From Neolentinus lepideus HHB14362 ss-1 (Eukaryota > Basidiomycota > Agaricomycetes > Gloeophyllales > Gloeophyllaceae): a stretch of DNA of 64,000 nucleotides. Shown one piece after another: positions 24,581 to 37,125 of this stretch. The DNA lies in NCBI GenBank assembly GCA_001632425.1, contig KV425572.1, positions 50,181-114,180 of the forward strand, read 5' to 3'. The first letter of the stretch is position 1. Each line of letters begins with the position of its first letter. The translations under genes and the position numbers were made by a program. Below the pieces are notes generated by a model. The model did not search any database. It saw nothing but the letters and a program-made list of their open reading frames with translations, and was not told the origin of the DNA.

Positions 24581-24594
24581 CACGTGGGCGGGCT
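24581..24594. repeat. Right 14-bp direct repeat flanking the element
   Basis: CACGTGGGCGGGCT, identical to 23508-23521. Confidence 0.7.
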
Positions 24595-26114
24595 GTCTCC
24601 TTCCCGGGCCTTCTCCTTGCATTTCAGCAGAGTGATGTACCCAACGTCTATTCGCTATATGCGATCTATCAGTGCTTACGAGGTGCGTTCATATTCGATC
24701 AGAGGATAGTTGGATTCTATTCGTAAGTGAGCGCTTCTGACGTATTCAGGAACAGCTCCGTGCACAAACTGTGGATACAAGTCGTATAAGGCAAGGGTCA
24801 TGAATTTAGGTCAAGGGCAACATATAATAGGTGAGTGCTAATCTTACGGTTACGTTCTGTATGTGGAGACCAGATTAATGTGCGACTGTGCGGAGGTTCT
24901 GACTGAGCATGCGCTTGAGAAGATTCTTTCGCTTCCGATACTATTTGCTGCTGAGGTGACCGCGCACCAGAAATGTCGACCTTCCTGCGCGAAAGGTTTG
25001 TACTGGAATGTGATTATGATATCACTGACAGGGCGTGAACTTCTCTGTATCACTTCGCGCTCTCTAGGCACCTAGATATCGAGACATATGCATGCAGTAG
25101 CAAGAGTACGACGCACTGGTCCTAGGCAACCGAGAGAGGCCTTCAAGTTGAGCATTGGTGGACAGTATTCCCCAGCGGTAGTCGTACCAAGGGGAGCCGG
25201 AACGCTCGAGCTTTGATCCCTCTATGTCGTGTATGGTCTCTCAAGCCGTCCCTATTGGATCCAGATGCTGGGCGCGGATGATCTGCGACGCCTACCATTC
25301 CCATCGATAACTAGGCTTGCCTGTACGCACTGCAGATTAATCTGCAACACTCGACCTCTTCTCTCCATCCTAGTCCTTGACGAAGAGCGTCAGGCCCCAT
25401 TTTCCCGTTACTCTCTCTGCTGGATGGGTATGCACCGAACCTGCGGTGTCTCGAGGGAAGAATCTTTTCCAGGATATAGAATCTGTGTTCATGGTGCATC
25501 AGTTCCATACTTGTCACGTCTTTTGCCCCCGGAGTTATACAAGATTCTATGTCGGCGCTCTCCTCAGTCCTCTCGCCCTTCTCTTTTCGATGTAATATCG
25601 GTCGACGGTCAAACACCTGTCGGCTATGTCTCGTATAAAGTTCTTGGTCGCGCAGCTTGTTGCAGTGCCATATGCTTTCACTCCCTGGGGGGCGCTGCTT
25701 CATCGCTACTGTTCCTTTACTGATCCCGAACAAAAGGGGAGCACGTTAGTTCGGGTGTGATTCTGCCACTAGTGCGCAGTGCGCTGACAAAGGACAGGAA
25801 AGAAGAGACCGTCAAGGGTGAGGAATAATGGATGGTAACAATCTTGAAGCCATTTGTTATTTCCCTGGTGGATTGGTGAGGCAATGTCATTAGGTGCGGT
25901 CATACTTCCGGTTAGTATTGAGAACCGCGTACGGGGGGGGGGGCTGACTCGCTGTATGTAAGACGTGATAGTCCTTTAGTTCGTCTATACGTACTTAGTT
26001 CGTGATCATATACAGCTAATATACACGCTTAACAGATGTTTCTGGAAATCGCTAACTGCCTGGTCCGCTAATATTGTGTACCCTACGAGCGTTCATGAGA
26101 TGTTCTGAAAGCAC
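24595..26114. other. 1.5 kb without recognisable genes
   Basis: Open frames of 140-165 codons overlap on opposite strands near 25230-25730 but show no domain, no splice pattern and no similarity to anything I recognise. An 11-base G run lies at 25933-25943. This is the 3' flank of the large helicase gene. Confidence 0.45.
25933..25943. repeat. Homopolymer run of 11 G
   Basis: Eleven consecutive G in an intergenic region; likely length-variable and error-prone in sequencing. Confidence 0.9.
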
Positions 26115-29100
26115 TCAGATGCCAAGCTGGGCGTCGCTAATGAAATGGGCGCCCCCAGCGCAGCGATATCCTCCCCCTTGCTTGATCCACTGGAATCCCG
26201 CCACGCATACACCCATGTTCCGAAGCTTCGCCTGCACCCGTGCCTCCTCCTGTCGCTTCCTTTCTTCCTCCTTGCGCTTCGCCTCCCACCGAGCCCTTTC
26301 CTCACGCATCTTCAGCTCCCTCAGCCGCTCGGCCTCCCGCTGACGCATAAGCTCCTCCCTCTCCTTCGCCTCCTTCGCAGCCCGCAACTGCGCCTCGAGC
26401 CGCGCTGCTGCTTCACGCGCCTCCCGCTCTTTCCTCTCGGCGGCACGCCTTTGGTTCTCGGCGTCTCGTATCGCCCTCTCCCTACGCTGCCGCTCGCGTT
26501 CCGCTGACTGCTTGTCTCTCTGCAGCTGCTGCCACACTGCATCGGAGACTCCAGGGTCTCGGGTGACAGCTTGGGGCGTGGTATTTGTCAACTCAGCTCG
26601 AGCGTTCTGCACCTGCGCCTGAGGGGGCGGCGTCACATTCTGGCGCCATGGCCTGTTGCTCGGGACATCGGCAGTATTCCTACTCCACGGTCTGTTGCTC
26701 GGGCTATTGGCAGGGTTCTTGACATTCTGAGGCGGTTGCCTGGCCGGTTTCGCAGCAGGAGGCGTGGCAGGCTTTGGTGGCGGAGCTGCCTTCTGCGTTG
26801 AGACACTGACCGAGGCAGGCGGTGGAGGGGTCGCGGTACGATCGGCGGTCATCACAGGAGCATCAGAAAGTCGATTTCCTCGAGATCGGGGAACGTTGGT
26901 GAGACGTTCGCGGCGCGCCGAAAGCATCGCGTCAATACATTTGATAGCATCTTGATCGGACAGAATGAACGACTTGGCTGTGCCCGCGTCAGAAGTAGGG
27001 AGAGGAGACGACGAGAAAACGACAGTTGTCATCAGCTTGGCCAGAGTTTCCATGTCTCGAGCATTGCCCCAAGAGGGCAAGCTGCAAAGTTGATTCAGGA
27101 TATCCACCATTTTCTGGTAGTTTGCGGACTGCTTATCCTCGAGCGCGTCTACGAGGACATTCTGCTTCGCGAGTTTTGCCTTGAGAACTTGAAGGCAGTG
27201 GTCGGGGGACATATTGGTGAAACAGATCTCCTCCGGGAAACGACTCGCCAAACCACTATTCACAGCTAACAGCTGGTTCATGTCTTGGTCGTAGCCGGCT
27301 AGAATCACAATGAGTTTTCCGCGGAACTTCTCTTGTGTCAAGATATCGACGACCTCGTCTATGGCTTCCTTGGCGAAACGGCCTTCAGCTAGTCGGTACG
27401 CCTCATCGACGAACAGAACTCTTCCAAGGGCTTTCTCAAAGGCCTTCCGCGTCTTCGGTCCAGTTTGGCCGACATACTGTCCAACCAGATCAGACACTGA
27501 ACATTCGACAACTTCTGCAGAAGACAGGAATCCCATGTCGTAATAAACTTGTCCCATTTTGCGTGCGGTTGTAGTCTTACCGGTTCCTAGGTACTTGTTC
27601 AGTCGACTCACACGTTAGAGGATGTGATCTTACCTGGAGGTCCTTTGAAGATGAAATTCGTTGGAACCTGGTCCCTGGGATCTTTTCCGATACTCTTCAT
27701 ATTCTTCGCCATCGTCTGCCAGGTCGCCAGCTTCTGAACTATACCTTCACATCCGATGACGTCGGCAAACAACTTGGCCAGATTCGTCGAAGCTTGCTCG
27801 CCCCGTGCAAACTCTGGATCGAAGTCCTCCGGTTCAAACGACCCATCCGGCGATCGCTGCTCTGGAGGCAAAGTCGCTTGACGTGCCTGATACCGGACCT
27901 TTGCTCTACCCAGAAGATTCTCAACTTCACCAATGTTGCCGAAATTCGGACGGTTGCGCAAACGGCTCAGACTTTCAATGGCAACCCTTTTAGCTCTATC
28001 TGTCGCTGTAAGATCCTGATCTTTCAGCTTGAGCTCCAAGGCTTTAAGCAACTCTTCATCCGTATAGTCTGCGAAGTGAAATGCATCCTCTATTGCGAAT
28101 CTCCGAGAGAGCCCTGGGTTGACGTTCTAATTCAAGTATTGAGCGCTATAATTGAGAAAAATATAGGACATATAGGAGCTGACCTGGAACATCTCCTCCA
28201 TCTGCTCTTTGTACCCTAGTAATAGGACGCAGCGATCATCTCCAGGGACACTTTGAACTTCAGCGACGATAGTATCTATTACCGCGGTTTTGAATTGGTC
28301 CGTGCCGCTCTTAGCACCTGAGCCACCGTAAAGCATGTAGGCCTATTTTGGTCAGAATGTGGTTCTAGACGGATGACTGTAGACATTAACCAACCTCGTC
28401 GATTACTAGAACCTTGCCTACTGTTGCCGCAAGAATGTTCTTGGTTTGCTTCTCAGAGTGCCCTATATACGCACCCACAAAATCGGCAGGATTCTTAACG
28501 ACCACTGTGAAGGTCACAATTAGATGCGAACGAATGGGCACCATCGTCAATGATGACATACCCTCGCCATTGGATAGTAGGCCTAGCTCAGCAAGTATTC
28601 GGCCGTATAACTTTGCGACGGTCGTCTTACCTGTCCCAGGCGATCCGAGAAAAACGCGATTGAGAGGGACCTGATGAGGCTCTTTCTCAAGCAGTTCCCG
28701 TTGGTAATTTGTCTGGACCGTGAGGGACAAATACTCGACTGTCTTCTTCACCGCGCCGAGGCCAATCATACCCTGCAGCTTCTTCCATGCCTTGCTTTCC
28801 TGCATTACTTTAGAGGGTTCCGGTCCGATGATATCCTCCTGGACAAGCAAGAAATCATCTGCTGACTGACCCTCTCGGAGCGCTTTGCTTAGTCTACTTG
28901 ATTGTCGCTCCGTGATCTTTGAGAACATGTTTGCCAAGGCTCTAGCGTTACCAAATCCTTTGGTTCCTCTCCCTCGCCCGAGACGACGTATGGCTATGCG
29001 ACCTGCAAGGCCGCGGATACCGGCAGGGTCGTTCACTTTCATTCTTCCCTGCCATTTCTTGTAGATGGACTTTTCCAGCATATCCAGCAGCTGAGCATCT

Positions 29101-32100
29101 TCGTAGTCTTTGAACTGGAAAGTGATTGGCACACGACTGCGTAAACCGGGATTGTGCTCAAAGAAAGATTCCATCTCTTTCGTGTATCCCGCGAAGACGA
29201 AAACCACTTTGCCGACCTGGTTCTCCATCTCGGCCAATAGAAAGTCCAACACCTTTTTGCCCTCATGATTATGTTCGTCTGTGAGTTGGTAGGCTTCGTC
29301 GACAAAGATGGTTCCTCCTCCAGCGTTGATGACGTCGTCAAGTTGCTTCTTCATTCCCGAAACACCATCATTTCCAAGCCGCGATCCAGTGGTTTCTACA
29401 AACATATTACCGGGGATGATGCCAGACGACGCTAGAAATTTGCCGTATAGTCTCGCTACCGTGGTCTTACCTTCATTTAGCCCGATAAGCTACGTCAGAA
29501 AGTAATCTAGATGTGGACAAAGGTGTACTGACCAGTGCCAGGATTACCCAGCATACAAGCATTAAATCGCTCGTCGGCCAAGGAACTGTTTTGACGAGCA
29601 GCGGTGTCCACCTTGTCCTTAATCCTTAAGATCCCAGCCTTCACTTCTTCCAAGCCACTGAGTTCCATGATCGCGTCAATCGCACTGCTAGTAGCCCCGA
29701 AGAGATTCTTCTGACGGTTCCAATTGTCTTCTGGGGTAGGATCAGATGATTTGGGCTTCGACGTCTTCTCAAGGGGCGGCGGTTGTGTCGTATTATTTGG
29801 AGGACTTGGATTGGAAGCACTTGGCATAAACGATTGGACAAACGAGGACAATGACGTCTTCGCTGATTGCAATACTGAGGACGCTGCTTGGTTCGACAGT
29901 GCCGTCGCCTCCTGGAGCTCCTTCTCTTTCTGCTGCTTGGCCATGGCTCTTTCCGCTGCCAGCTGAGCGTCGCGTATAGCAGCTCTCTGTTGGGCTATCT
30001 TTTGATCAAGTTCCGCCATCCTCTGAGCATGTGCTCTCTGTTCCTCGTCCCGCTTTTCTTGTAGCGCGAACTCTTCCCTTTGTTTCTTCTCCGCTAACTT
30101 CGCCTCTTGGTCGCATTTCTTGCAGGAGATAGGCTCGCCCTGGTGACACTTCCATGATTGAAGATGTCCGTTCGGACAGTTCTTGCGTGACAAGTGCTCA
30201 CAAGGCATCTTGGAGTGGTCCGAAATCTGATGACATTTCATGGGGCAAGTATGGACACCGCAACTTAACACGGCACCACTTTATAGGGCGTTAGCAGGTG
30301 ATCAACGCAGACTTTGGTAATGATTCGACATACCATAGCTGCAGACAACCGCCGTCAGGACATTCATTGTCGAAGTCTTCCGGACATTGCAAGAGAGCCT
30401 GACGGTCAGGATGTCTTTCACACTTAACAGGCAACCCGGAATACATATGGCCACCGTACTGAAGCATTGCAAAGAGCCTCGACCAGAGTTGACCTCCCTT
30501 CCGACTCTTCATGAATGTGGATGCATTTCCAATCATGATGAATGCGTCTCGCGCGCGCGACAGCAGGACTGTCAAGCGCTCCGGTGAGAACATGAACCCG
30601 ATATCATTCTGGGCATTGCTCCGGGTTAATGACGCTATAACCACCTCACTTTCTTCGCCTTGATAATTATCTACACATTGCAATGTGACAAGAACAAATG
30701 GGCTACAGCACAAAGTAACTTACCTATCGTAGCAATACGCAAGGGTTTCTTGACTGCCTTGGATGCAGCGGGAGTCAACAGACCTGCCCTAACAAGGTCG
30801 TATGTGTCCAGATCATTGAGAATAGGATCGACCTCCTGTTTCAGCGCCAACTGAAGGGCGCGGAGCTGGCCAAGATAGGGTGTCAGAACGACCATCTTGT
30901 CCGTACCATAGCCTTGTTGAGCGAGGTAGCGAACGATCTTCAAGACCATTCGGACCTCGAAGCTAAACACAACGAATTAACGTGGCGGTTAAGAAAAAGT
31001 ATGCAATGTATACGTACGTGTTCTGTTTCGAGGCTTTAGTGGTGACATCTTTTGGCTCTCCTATCTCTGAGACATCTCCCTCGGGCTTGTTGTGATCGAT
31101 GAAAACCACATTATTCTCCACCCCGCGTAGATCTGAACGTCCTTGTGTTTTCGGTGCATCGATGAGGTCAGGGTATGTCAGTTCACGCACGAAGCGCGAT
31201 ATTTCGGGCCGCATGCGGTGTTGAGCCTTCAGAGTCTCGTGCGGATATCCTTTCAAAACTAGCCTCTCGAAAAGACTGCGATTCAAATCGAAACCTTCCC
31301 CTTTCTCAACGGTGAGCGTATAGTTGTTGACTTTAGGTCGCAATTGCCTGACAATGATGGATTAGCGAGGTCCCAGTCATCATTCATTTTACGCACTTGT
31401 GATCACCAATTAAAATCAATTGCTCCGTCTTCGGGGAGAGTGCAGTCAGAATGTGACTCTCCAAGATTTCGCCAGCCTCCTCCACGAGAACGATGTCGAC
31501 GTCGGCGGCACGGATGGCTTGGCGATATATGGCTGCCCCGGTTGTGGTACAGCTGATTATACGTTTGCTGGCAATGATGGCAGTATTGCCATCGCTAAAT
31601 CTGCGGTCAATTGAGCTTTGACATTCATTGTATTCTTGGCCAGCGTTCGCCACCGCTTCAACGATATCGGCGAGCATCTCCTGGACCCAACGCGCCTGCT
31701 TCGACCGTCTAGCATCAGGGGACATTGTCCAAACATCTGCGGCCTGGACCACGTTTGAGGACGACTTGAATATGCCAGCATCTTTCCCGTGAATCCACTG
31801 CTCTATCAGGTAGTTGGCACCTACGACCTTCCCCTTCTTGCCTACTCTCTTAGTGCCATCAGCCACTTCAGGGACGCGGAAAGCGTCAAAGAAATCGGGG
31901 TGTTCAAACTCGAGATGTTCCAGGAGAGACGTATAATCGGATCCAAAGCGTTCATAGGTGTGAAAAGCGGACTCCAGTGACTGTGACAACATGGCTGCCC
32001 TGGACTTCAAGGCATCAATGAGTTTCCAGTCGGTCTTTGATCGTGTTCCCGCAATTCGAGCTTGTTTTTTGAGCATCAAATGTTCTGTGAGACTAGTAGA

Positions 32101-33798
32101 CTTGCTGCCGAGACGGACCATGCTATCCGATGGTATACCAATGTTCAGCAGATCTTCGAGGAACTGGTCAAGAGCATGGTTCGTGAAACAAACGACTAGA
32201 ATCTTCTTGTCAGTGAAGTCGTAGAGAATCTTCGCGAGGAGGGCGCCAATGAACGATTTCCCGGTACCTGGGAGTAGGTAAGGTTTCGTCAGCACAACAT
32301 AGAACCTGCCCAAGCAGGACGACAAACCTGGAGGTCCCTGTATCAACGAGACACTCTGAGTGAGGCCAGACAACAAGGATCGAGACTGTGCCTCGTCTAG
32401 CTTGATAGCTGTCTTTGTCCCAAGTAAAGCTTGAAGATCCATAAGCGGATTGGCCTTGATGGCATTGACAATGCGAAAGGGCTGCCCGGCAGCTTCAATG
32501 ACGTGATCGCTGTCGTTGAATAACAGAAGTTCCCGTGACAATGGCATAGTAGTCGTTTCTTGCAAAGCTTGCAGTATCGGTTCGTAAGCGAAGACGGCAG
32601 TGTCGATCTGAAGAAGTTTCATACTCTTCGCGGTGCGGATCGCGAGAAGCGCCTTCGAAGTACTCCTCTTGCCCTCAAACTGCAGGACAATTACAGGAGG
32701 CTTCTTCGCCAGCAGGTCTTCATCTCGATATACGCTCGGGAAAGCCACAATAACCTCGTCGGCAATGAGACAGGTTAGCGACTGGTCTTTCATTATTCTA
32801 CGATCCTTCTGGAGCACAGACTTTCGACGCTCAGTATCGACACCCTTGAATTGAGGCAAGTCGGAGTGTAGCTCGAACGTTAGACCCCATTTGCAGGATC
32901 TCCTAGAATCCTGCGGCGCATCGTATAGACCTGTTAGGGTGAGCCCATCAAAGACCATACCCCGGTGTTTACCCTTCTTGATACCGACAGCGATCTCAAT
33001 CTCCTCTCGCATCTCGTACAACATATCCTCCCTCAGCAGGCGGAACTGGTTGTCAAGATGAATAGCGACTCTCTTGTCCGCCGTGGACGGATCATCAAGA
33101 GCCGAACTCGGGCGAAGGAAGGCGCCCTTCTTGGATGTGAGCTCGTCCGCCGTCGGCAGGATAGCGATTTCGTGGAAATCATGAAAATCGTTGTCGTGCC
33201 GACCGCCGGGGCCATCATTCAAGGAACGGTTGACATCACCGATGGTGGAAGTGGCAACGACGTTCTTAATGGCCTCAGCATTGGCTCTGACGTCGCGCAG
33301 AGAAGAGGAGGAAAGGGCGTTGATGATAGCAGAGTCCTGCGCCAATGCTCGATGGGTTGTAGATGCGGGTGGCGGTAAGAGTACGAGCTGGAGTAACAAC
33401 CAGGAAAAGCAGACCTGCGCGTCATCCTGTAACTGACCAATCGAGAATGCATCCTGGAAAGACCTCCAGAAAATTGGCGGCTCCGTGATCGACATCACAA
33501 CTCGTTCTAGATACGCACCACCGCCAATTGCTTCCAGCTCCGGCTTAGATACAGACTGAAGGAATTTCGTTGCGGCACCGTTCAAGAACGTCGCCGTCAG
33601 GTCAATACGCATCGACTCCTGTAGGCAGGTGGCTCCTTTCGGGCCCTGTAAGACCCTATCGATACAGCTCACGACATCAGTAGCAGTGTAAATGGCTTCA
33701 AGAAATAGGAGATAATTCTGCCGCGTCACTGGTACCTTCCCTTCAATAAGATTGTTGAGAGTCTTCCAGAGTTTAGCGGATCTGTTGGTCGCGTCCAT
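26115..33798 (-). CDS. NFX1-type helicase fused to three CbbX-like AAA domains
   Basis: Giant multi-exon gene. The start is probably ATG 33796-33798 (MDATNRSAKLWK); an upstream in-frame ATG at 33855 is possible. Order: N-terminal ZNFX1-like region (33800-32450); UPF1-like SF1 helicase (Walker A GPPG/TGKSF split by an intron near 32270-32330; FTNHALDQFLEDLL; VDIVLVEEAGEI near 31490; DNYQGEESEVVIASL near 30640-30690; VLLSRARDAF); NFX1-type Cys/His zinc-finger region with KCERHPDRQALLQC and CGVHTCPMKCHQISDH; coiled coil (30100-29880). Three AAA domains follow with Walker A NPGTG/KTT, GSPGTGKTTV and GPPG/TGKTTT, and Walker B IFVDEAYQL, VLVIDE/AYML and VLFVDEAYRL. A Pro-rich linker, a long Arg/Glu coiled coil and a terminal MGVC...QLG motif close the protein at stop 26115. 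About 2,300 residues. ZNFX1 relatives act in RNA surveillance, antiviral response and small-RNA silencing; CbbX-type ATPases remodel proteins. No break found. Confidence 0.85.
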
Positions 33799-33855
33799 GG
33801 TGGTCGAAAGTCGAAAGAAAAGGATGGCTCGAAGTAGGCGCCTATCCACTGCCAT

Positions 33856-34487
33856 ACTTAACGGTACTGCAGCCTTTCACAGCTTCACAGCATCTTCGCA
33901 ACATCGCCGCCCATGCGCCCACACGCAGTAATTGTACATCCATTACGGTAGTTGCCACCAATGATCTGGAAGACCTCATGTTCGGATATTCAGCGTTCGA
34001 AAATCCATACAGAAACCAGAGCCTCATGGGCGAGAGACGATATCACAGACATTTGCAAGAAGGGTCGGTATATAACTCGTTTTGTCCGCGGTTTGTCTTG
34101 CGCCACAGTGCACGTCGTCGGCGCACGCCGCAAGAAGTTCTCCGTGAGTGCTGTGCTAAGTACACCCTCTCCAAGGTGTACAGGCAGACTGTCTGGACTC
34201 TAGACCACCATATAGGACCTAGGAGACGATGCTTGGTCGGTTTCGATCGCTGACACAATTATACTAGACACGGAATGCAGCCTACGGTAACGCGGCAGGC
34301 CGCACACTCAGCTGAGTGCCGTTACAGTGATCATATATTCTTAACACGCATGCCTCGAACCTTTCGCCATTGTAACTTAGAGAGTAAACACATTATACAT
34401 GAGTGACAATTCAGACGTTAACACTATACACAAAATACACGCATATAGCAAAACTCTCAGGAAATACTGATGACTGACTGTACTCCA
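33856..34487. other. Intergenic region
   Basis: Promoter side of the helicase-AAA gene and 3' flank of the MFS gene at 34488. No recognisable coding sequence, repeat or RNA. Confidence 0.45.
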
Positions 34488-36516
34488 TCACACTGAGCTT
34501 TCGTGCCCTGCTAACTCTTCCATTTCCCTGCGTCCTGGTTCAGCGGCGAGCCTCTCACTGATACGCTTGCAGAAGTTGATGCCTTCAGTCACACAGAACA
34601 AGAAAAGAAAAATGAATGGCAGGGTCGAGCTTGCAGCCACAGAGGCCGGGAAGTGGTAGAAGCCATGGTCCTGGAAGAGCCAAACATAGCTAGCAAACGG
34701 CAGTAATTCATGTTCAGTGGAGTAATCAGCCATAGCAAAGTAAAAATCGCTCACGATCCTACGACCTTCCCTGCGATGGAGCACAAGGTTACGAACCGTG
34801 TCTTCAAATTTCGGTTACGAGGAGTGTCAGATTCGGTGACACCAGCGGTTGCCAGAGCAAGATGCCAGATGTATGGCACGTGAGCAATGAAGGCTAGTGG
34901 TATCATGCACCTGTAAGTCGCTCACTGAGTATTAAAGACTTTGGGCATGATGTGAGTGCACGTACAGAGACACCAAGAAGAGTTGCTTCGAGTTGGCATA
35001 TTGGGCTATCTGGAAGCCTACCAATACAAGGACTATGGAAAAGGAATAGGTGCCGAACAAGATTGGAAAGAATGTTTGAAAGGATTGTCGCATAAGCTTT
35101 GACCAGTTACTACCAGTGATAGAGGAGATATGATCAGTCCCGAATGGCGTGGATTTTTAGGCGACGTACCGAGCAAACATAGATGTTACTACCGCAGGTA
35201 AAATCCAAGGAGCCACACTCGACAATAGAACACCTGAGTCGTACACATCCACCCCTGCTGCAGCCGCAAATATAACTGGCCAATATAGCTCAAAAGACTT
35301 GATAAAAGAAAACAAGAACTCGGAAACTCCGAGGGTGAACATCTTTAACACATGGGTTAAGATCGCAACTCTAGCGCCCCAACCACCATCGACCTGCGGT
35401 TCTTGCTCATTGTGACCACCATTGAACTGCGACTCCTGTTCATTTCTCTCAACTATCCACTTGGTTACAAGGCGCCGTTCGGACTCCGAGAGCCACGTAG
35501 CAGTTTCTGGATGCCCGGGGAGACGATACCAGGCGTACAAGGCAAACGTAATAATGAGGACACCGTTGACGTAGAATATCCGTCTGAACACGCAAGCACA
35601 GAGGCATTAGCCTTCGGTTGCACATCGCGAAGAAAGCACGCGCTCACTTCCCCATGACAGGACCGTATCCATCAAACAACGGCAGTGCCGTTAGGGACGC
35701 CACGATCAGTCCAATGACGTTCGAAAGTGGTACGCGATGTGCAGTAGATGAGAATCCTGCGCGTTTGTACCACAAGCGCCTCGTGTGTACCTGATTCATC
35801 GATAGGGTCGAATCGATCAACCCCGAAACGCATCGCACAGCAAAGACTTGGAAGAAGCTTTGTCTCGCGTTAGAGAATAATCGACACAGAGATATTGACA
35901 GCAGACCTGGAGCAAGATGCTTTGTGGCACGTTAGATATAACTCGCGATGGTCAATCTCAGCAAGGTTTACTCACTCGTGAGGACACAGAGGACTCCGAG
36001 CGCTGCTGCGGACGCAGGAGTCATGCTGGGCCACTTACTTGCTAGTCGTTTGAGCGGACTGATTATATGGGTAATAAAGTAGGTTACAATTGAATAAATG
36101 GGAAACAAACCTGAACAGACATATCCCTACGGCAAGCCCGATATGGTGCGCGGCTATTATGCTGCCAAACTGCGTCCTTGTAACATTCAAAGCTTCATAA
36201 AAGCCGAACAACGTCGCAATTCTTGGCCGTAGTCAGTACTTGTATCTACGCATTTTGTGATCGTAGTGAGCAGAAACTCACGCCACTGTATTGCAGATAA
36301 CCTGAGCCAATGTCTCAATATTGACGACCCATGGGTTACAACAAACTGGATACTCACATGTGCTAAGACAAGCAAAGTCGTATAGGCACGCATTCGATTG
36401 TCCAGTTTCCTCAAGAGCGCCGCCTCTACTTCTTCCTCGTCTTCCCATCCATCTTCATTGACGTCAACTCTGGGTAAGAGTGGTACTTCATCGATGTGTG
36501 GATGTGTGGCAGACAT
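34488..36516 (-). CDS. MFS permease, allantoate/pantothenate type (paralogue 1)
   Basis: Start ATG 36514-36516 gives the leader HPHIDEVPLLPRVDVNEDGW with a DEEEVEAALLRKLDNRM run. Exons follow with ATLFGFYEALNVTRTQFGSI (near 36130-36200), LKRLASKWPSMTPASAAALG (near 35990-36055), FAVRCVSGLIDSTLS (near 35810-35850), the loop motif YRLPGHPETATWLSESERRL (near 35465-35535) and FIKSFELYWPVIF (near 35270-35310). The last exon ends ELAGHESSV at stop 34488. Around ten short introns. Motif layout fits the anion:cation symporter family that carries allantoate, pantothenate or other small acids across the plasma membrane; the substrate is unknown. The gene at 38855 is a clear paralogue in opposite orientation, with the POLD4 gene between them. 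No break seen, but inner exon edges were not all resolved. Confidence 0.75.
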
Positions 36517-37125
36517 TGCGACAGTGCAGGGGGATACCGATGTGACCCAAGCTACTACTTATCACTGCGCATACAGGGTCGAGCTCTGGATCAAGGACAT
36601 CACGAGACTCGGCGCCTCGAGATAAATAACAGATGTTGCCGGCTGCTGTACTCACGGGAACCCTGCATCGCTGTCGCGTACGCAGCAAGACGAATAAAGT
36701 TAAGCGCGCTATGATAGCACAGTGCCTTGATACATAGGCACTGATATCACTGGGCACATAGCAATTAGCTAATAATAGTGATACTGATAAAGGTATACGT
36801 GGGCTGGTCGTGCTTAGACCGCAGAGCTGAAAGCAGGTGATCGGCCTGGAGGCCGCCTGGGCACCCGGAGAGTGCTCACTGTCACGTCACGGTGGACTCG
36901 AATCCTCTCGGATATTCCGCTGTTGTAATATCGCGCGCGTTGAGTCGCAGGACAGAAGTACCTGTGATTGGGACCTGACTTGATGGCTCTAATGTGTACC
37001 GCAATGGTTTCACAGCAAGTTAAGCAGTCCCGGTGCGCCACCGGAACCAAGTACGACACGCCGGCATTCGCCGATGCCACCCAGTACTGTATGCTCAGTA
37101 CTTTGACATCGACTCAGAGACTATC
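36517..37125. promoter_or_regulatory. Divergent intergenic region between MFS gene and POLD4
   Basis: About 600 bases between head-to-head starts at 36516 (-) and 37126 (+). No conserved ORF; promoters of both genes must lie here. Confidence 0.45.

Noticed and set aside
25229..25733. Overlapping 164- and 140-codon frames on opposite strands
   Set aside because: Mutually antisense, no recognised motif, no neighbouring exons; compatible with chance.
36890..36930. tRNA-like GGACTCGAATCC word
   Set aside because: No matching D arm, anticodon stem or acceptor stem around it.
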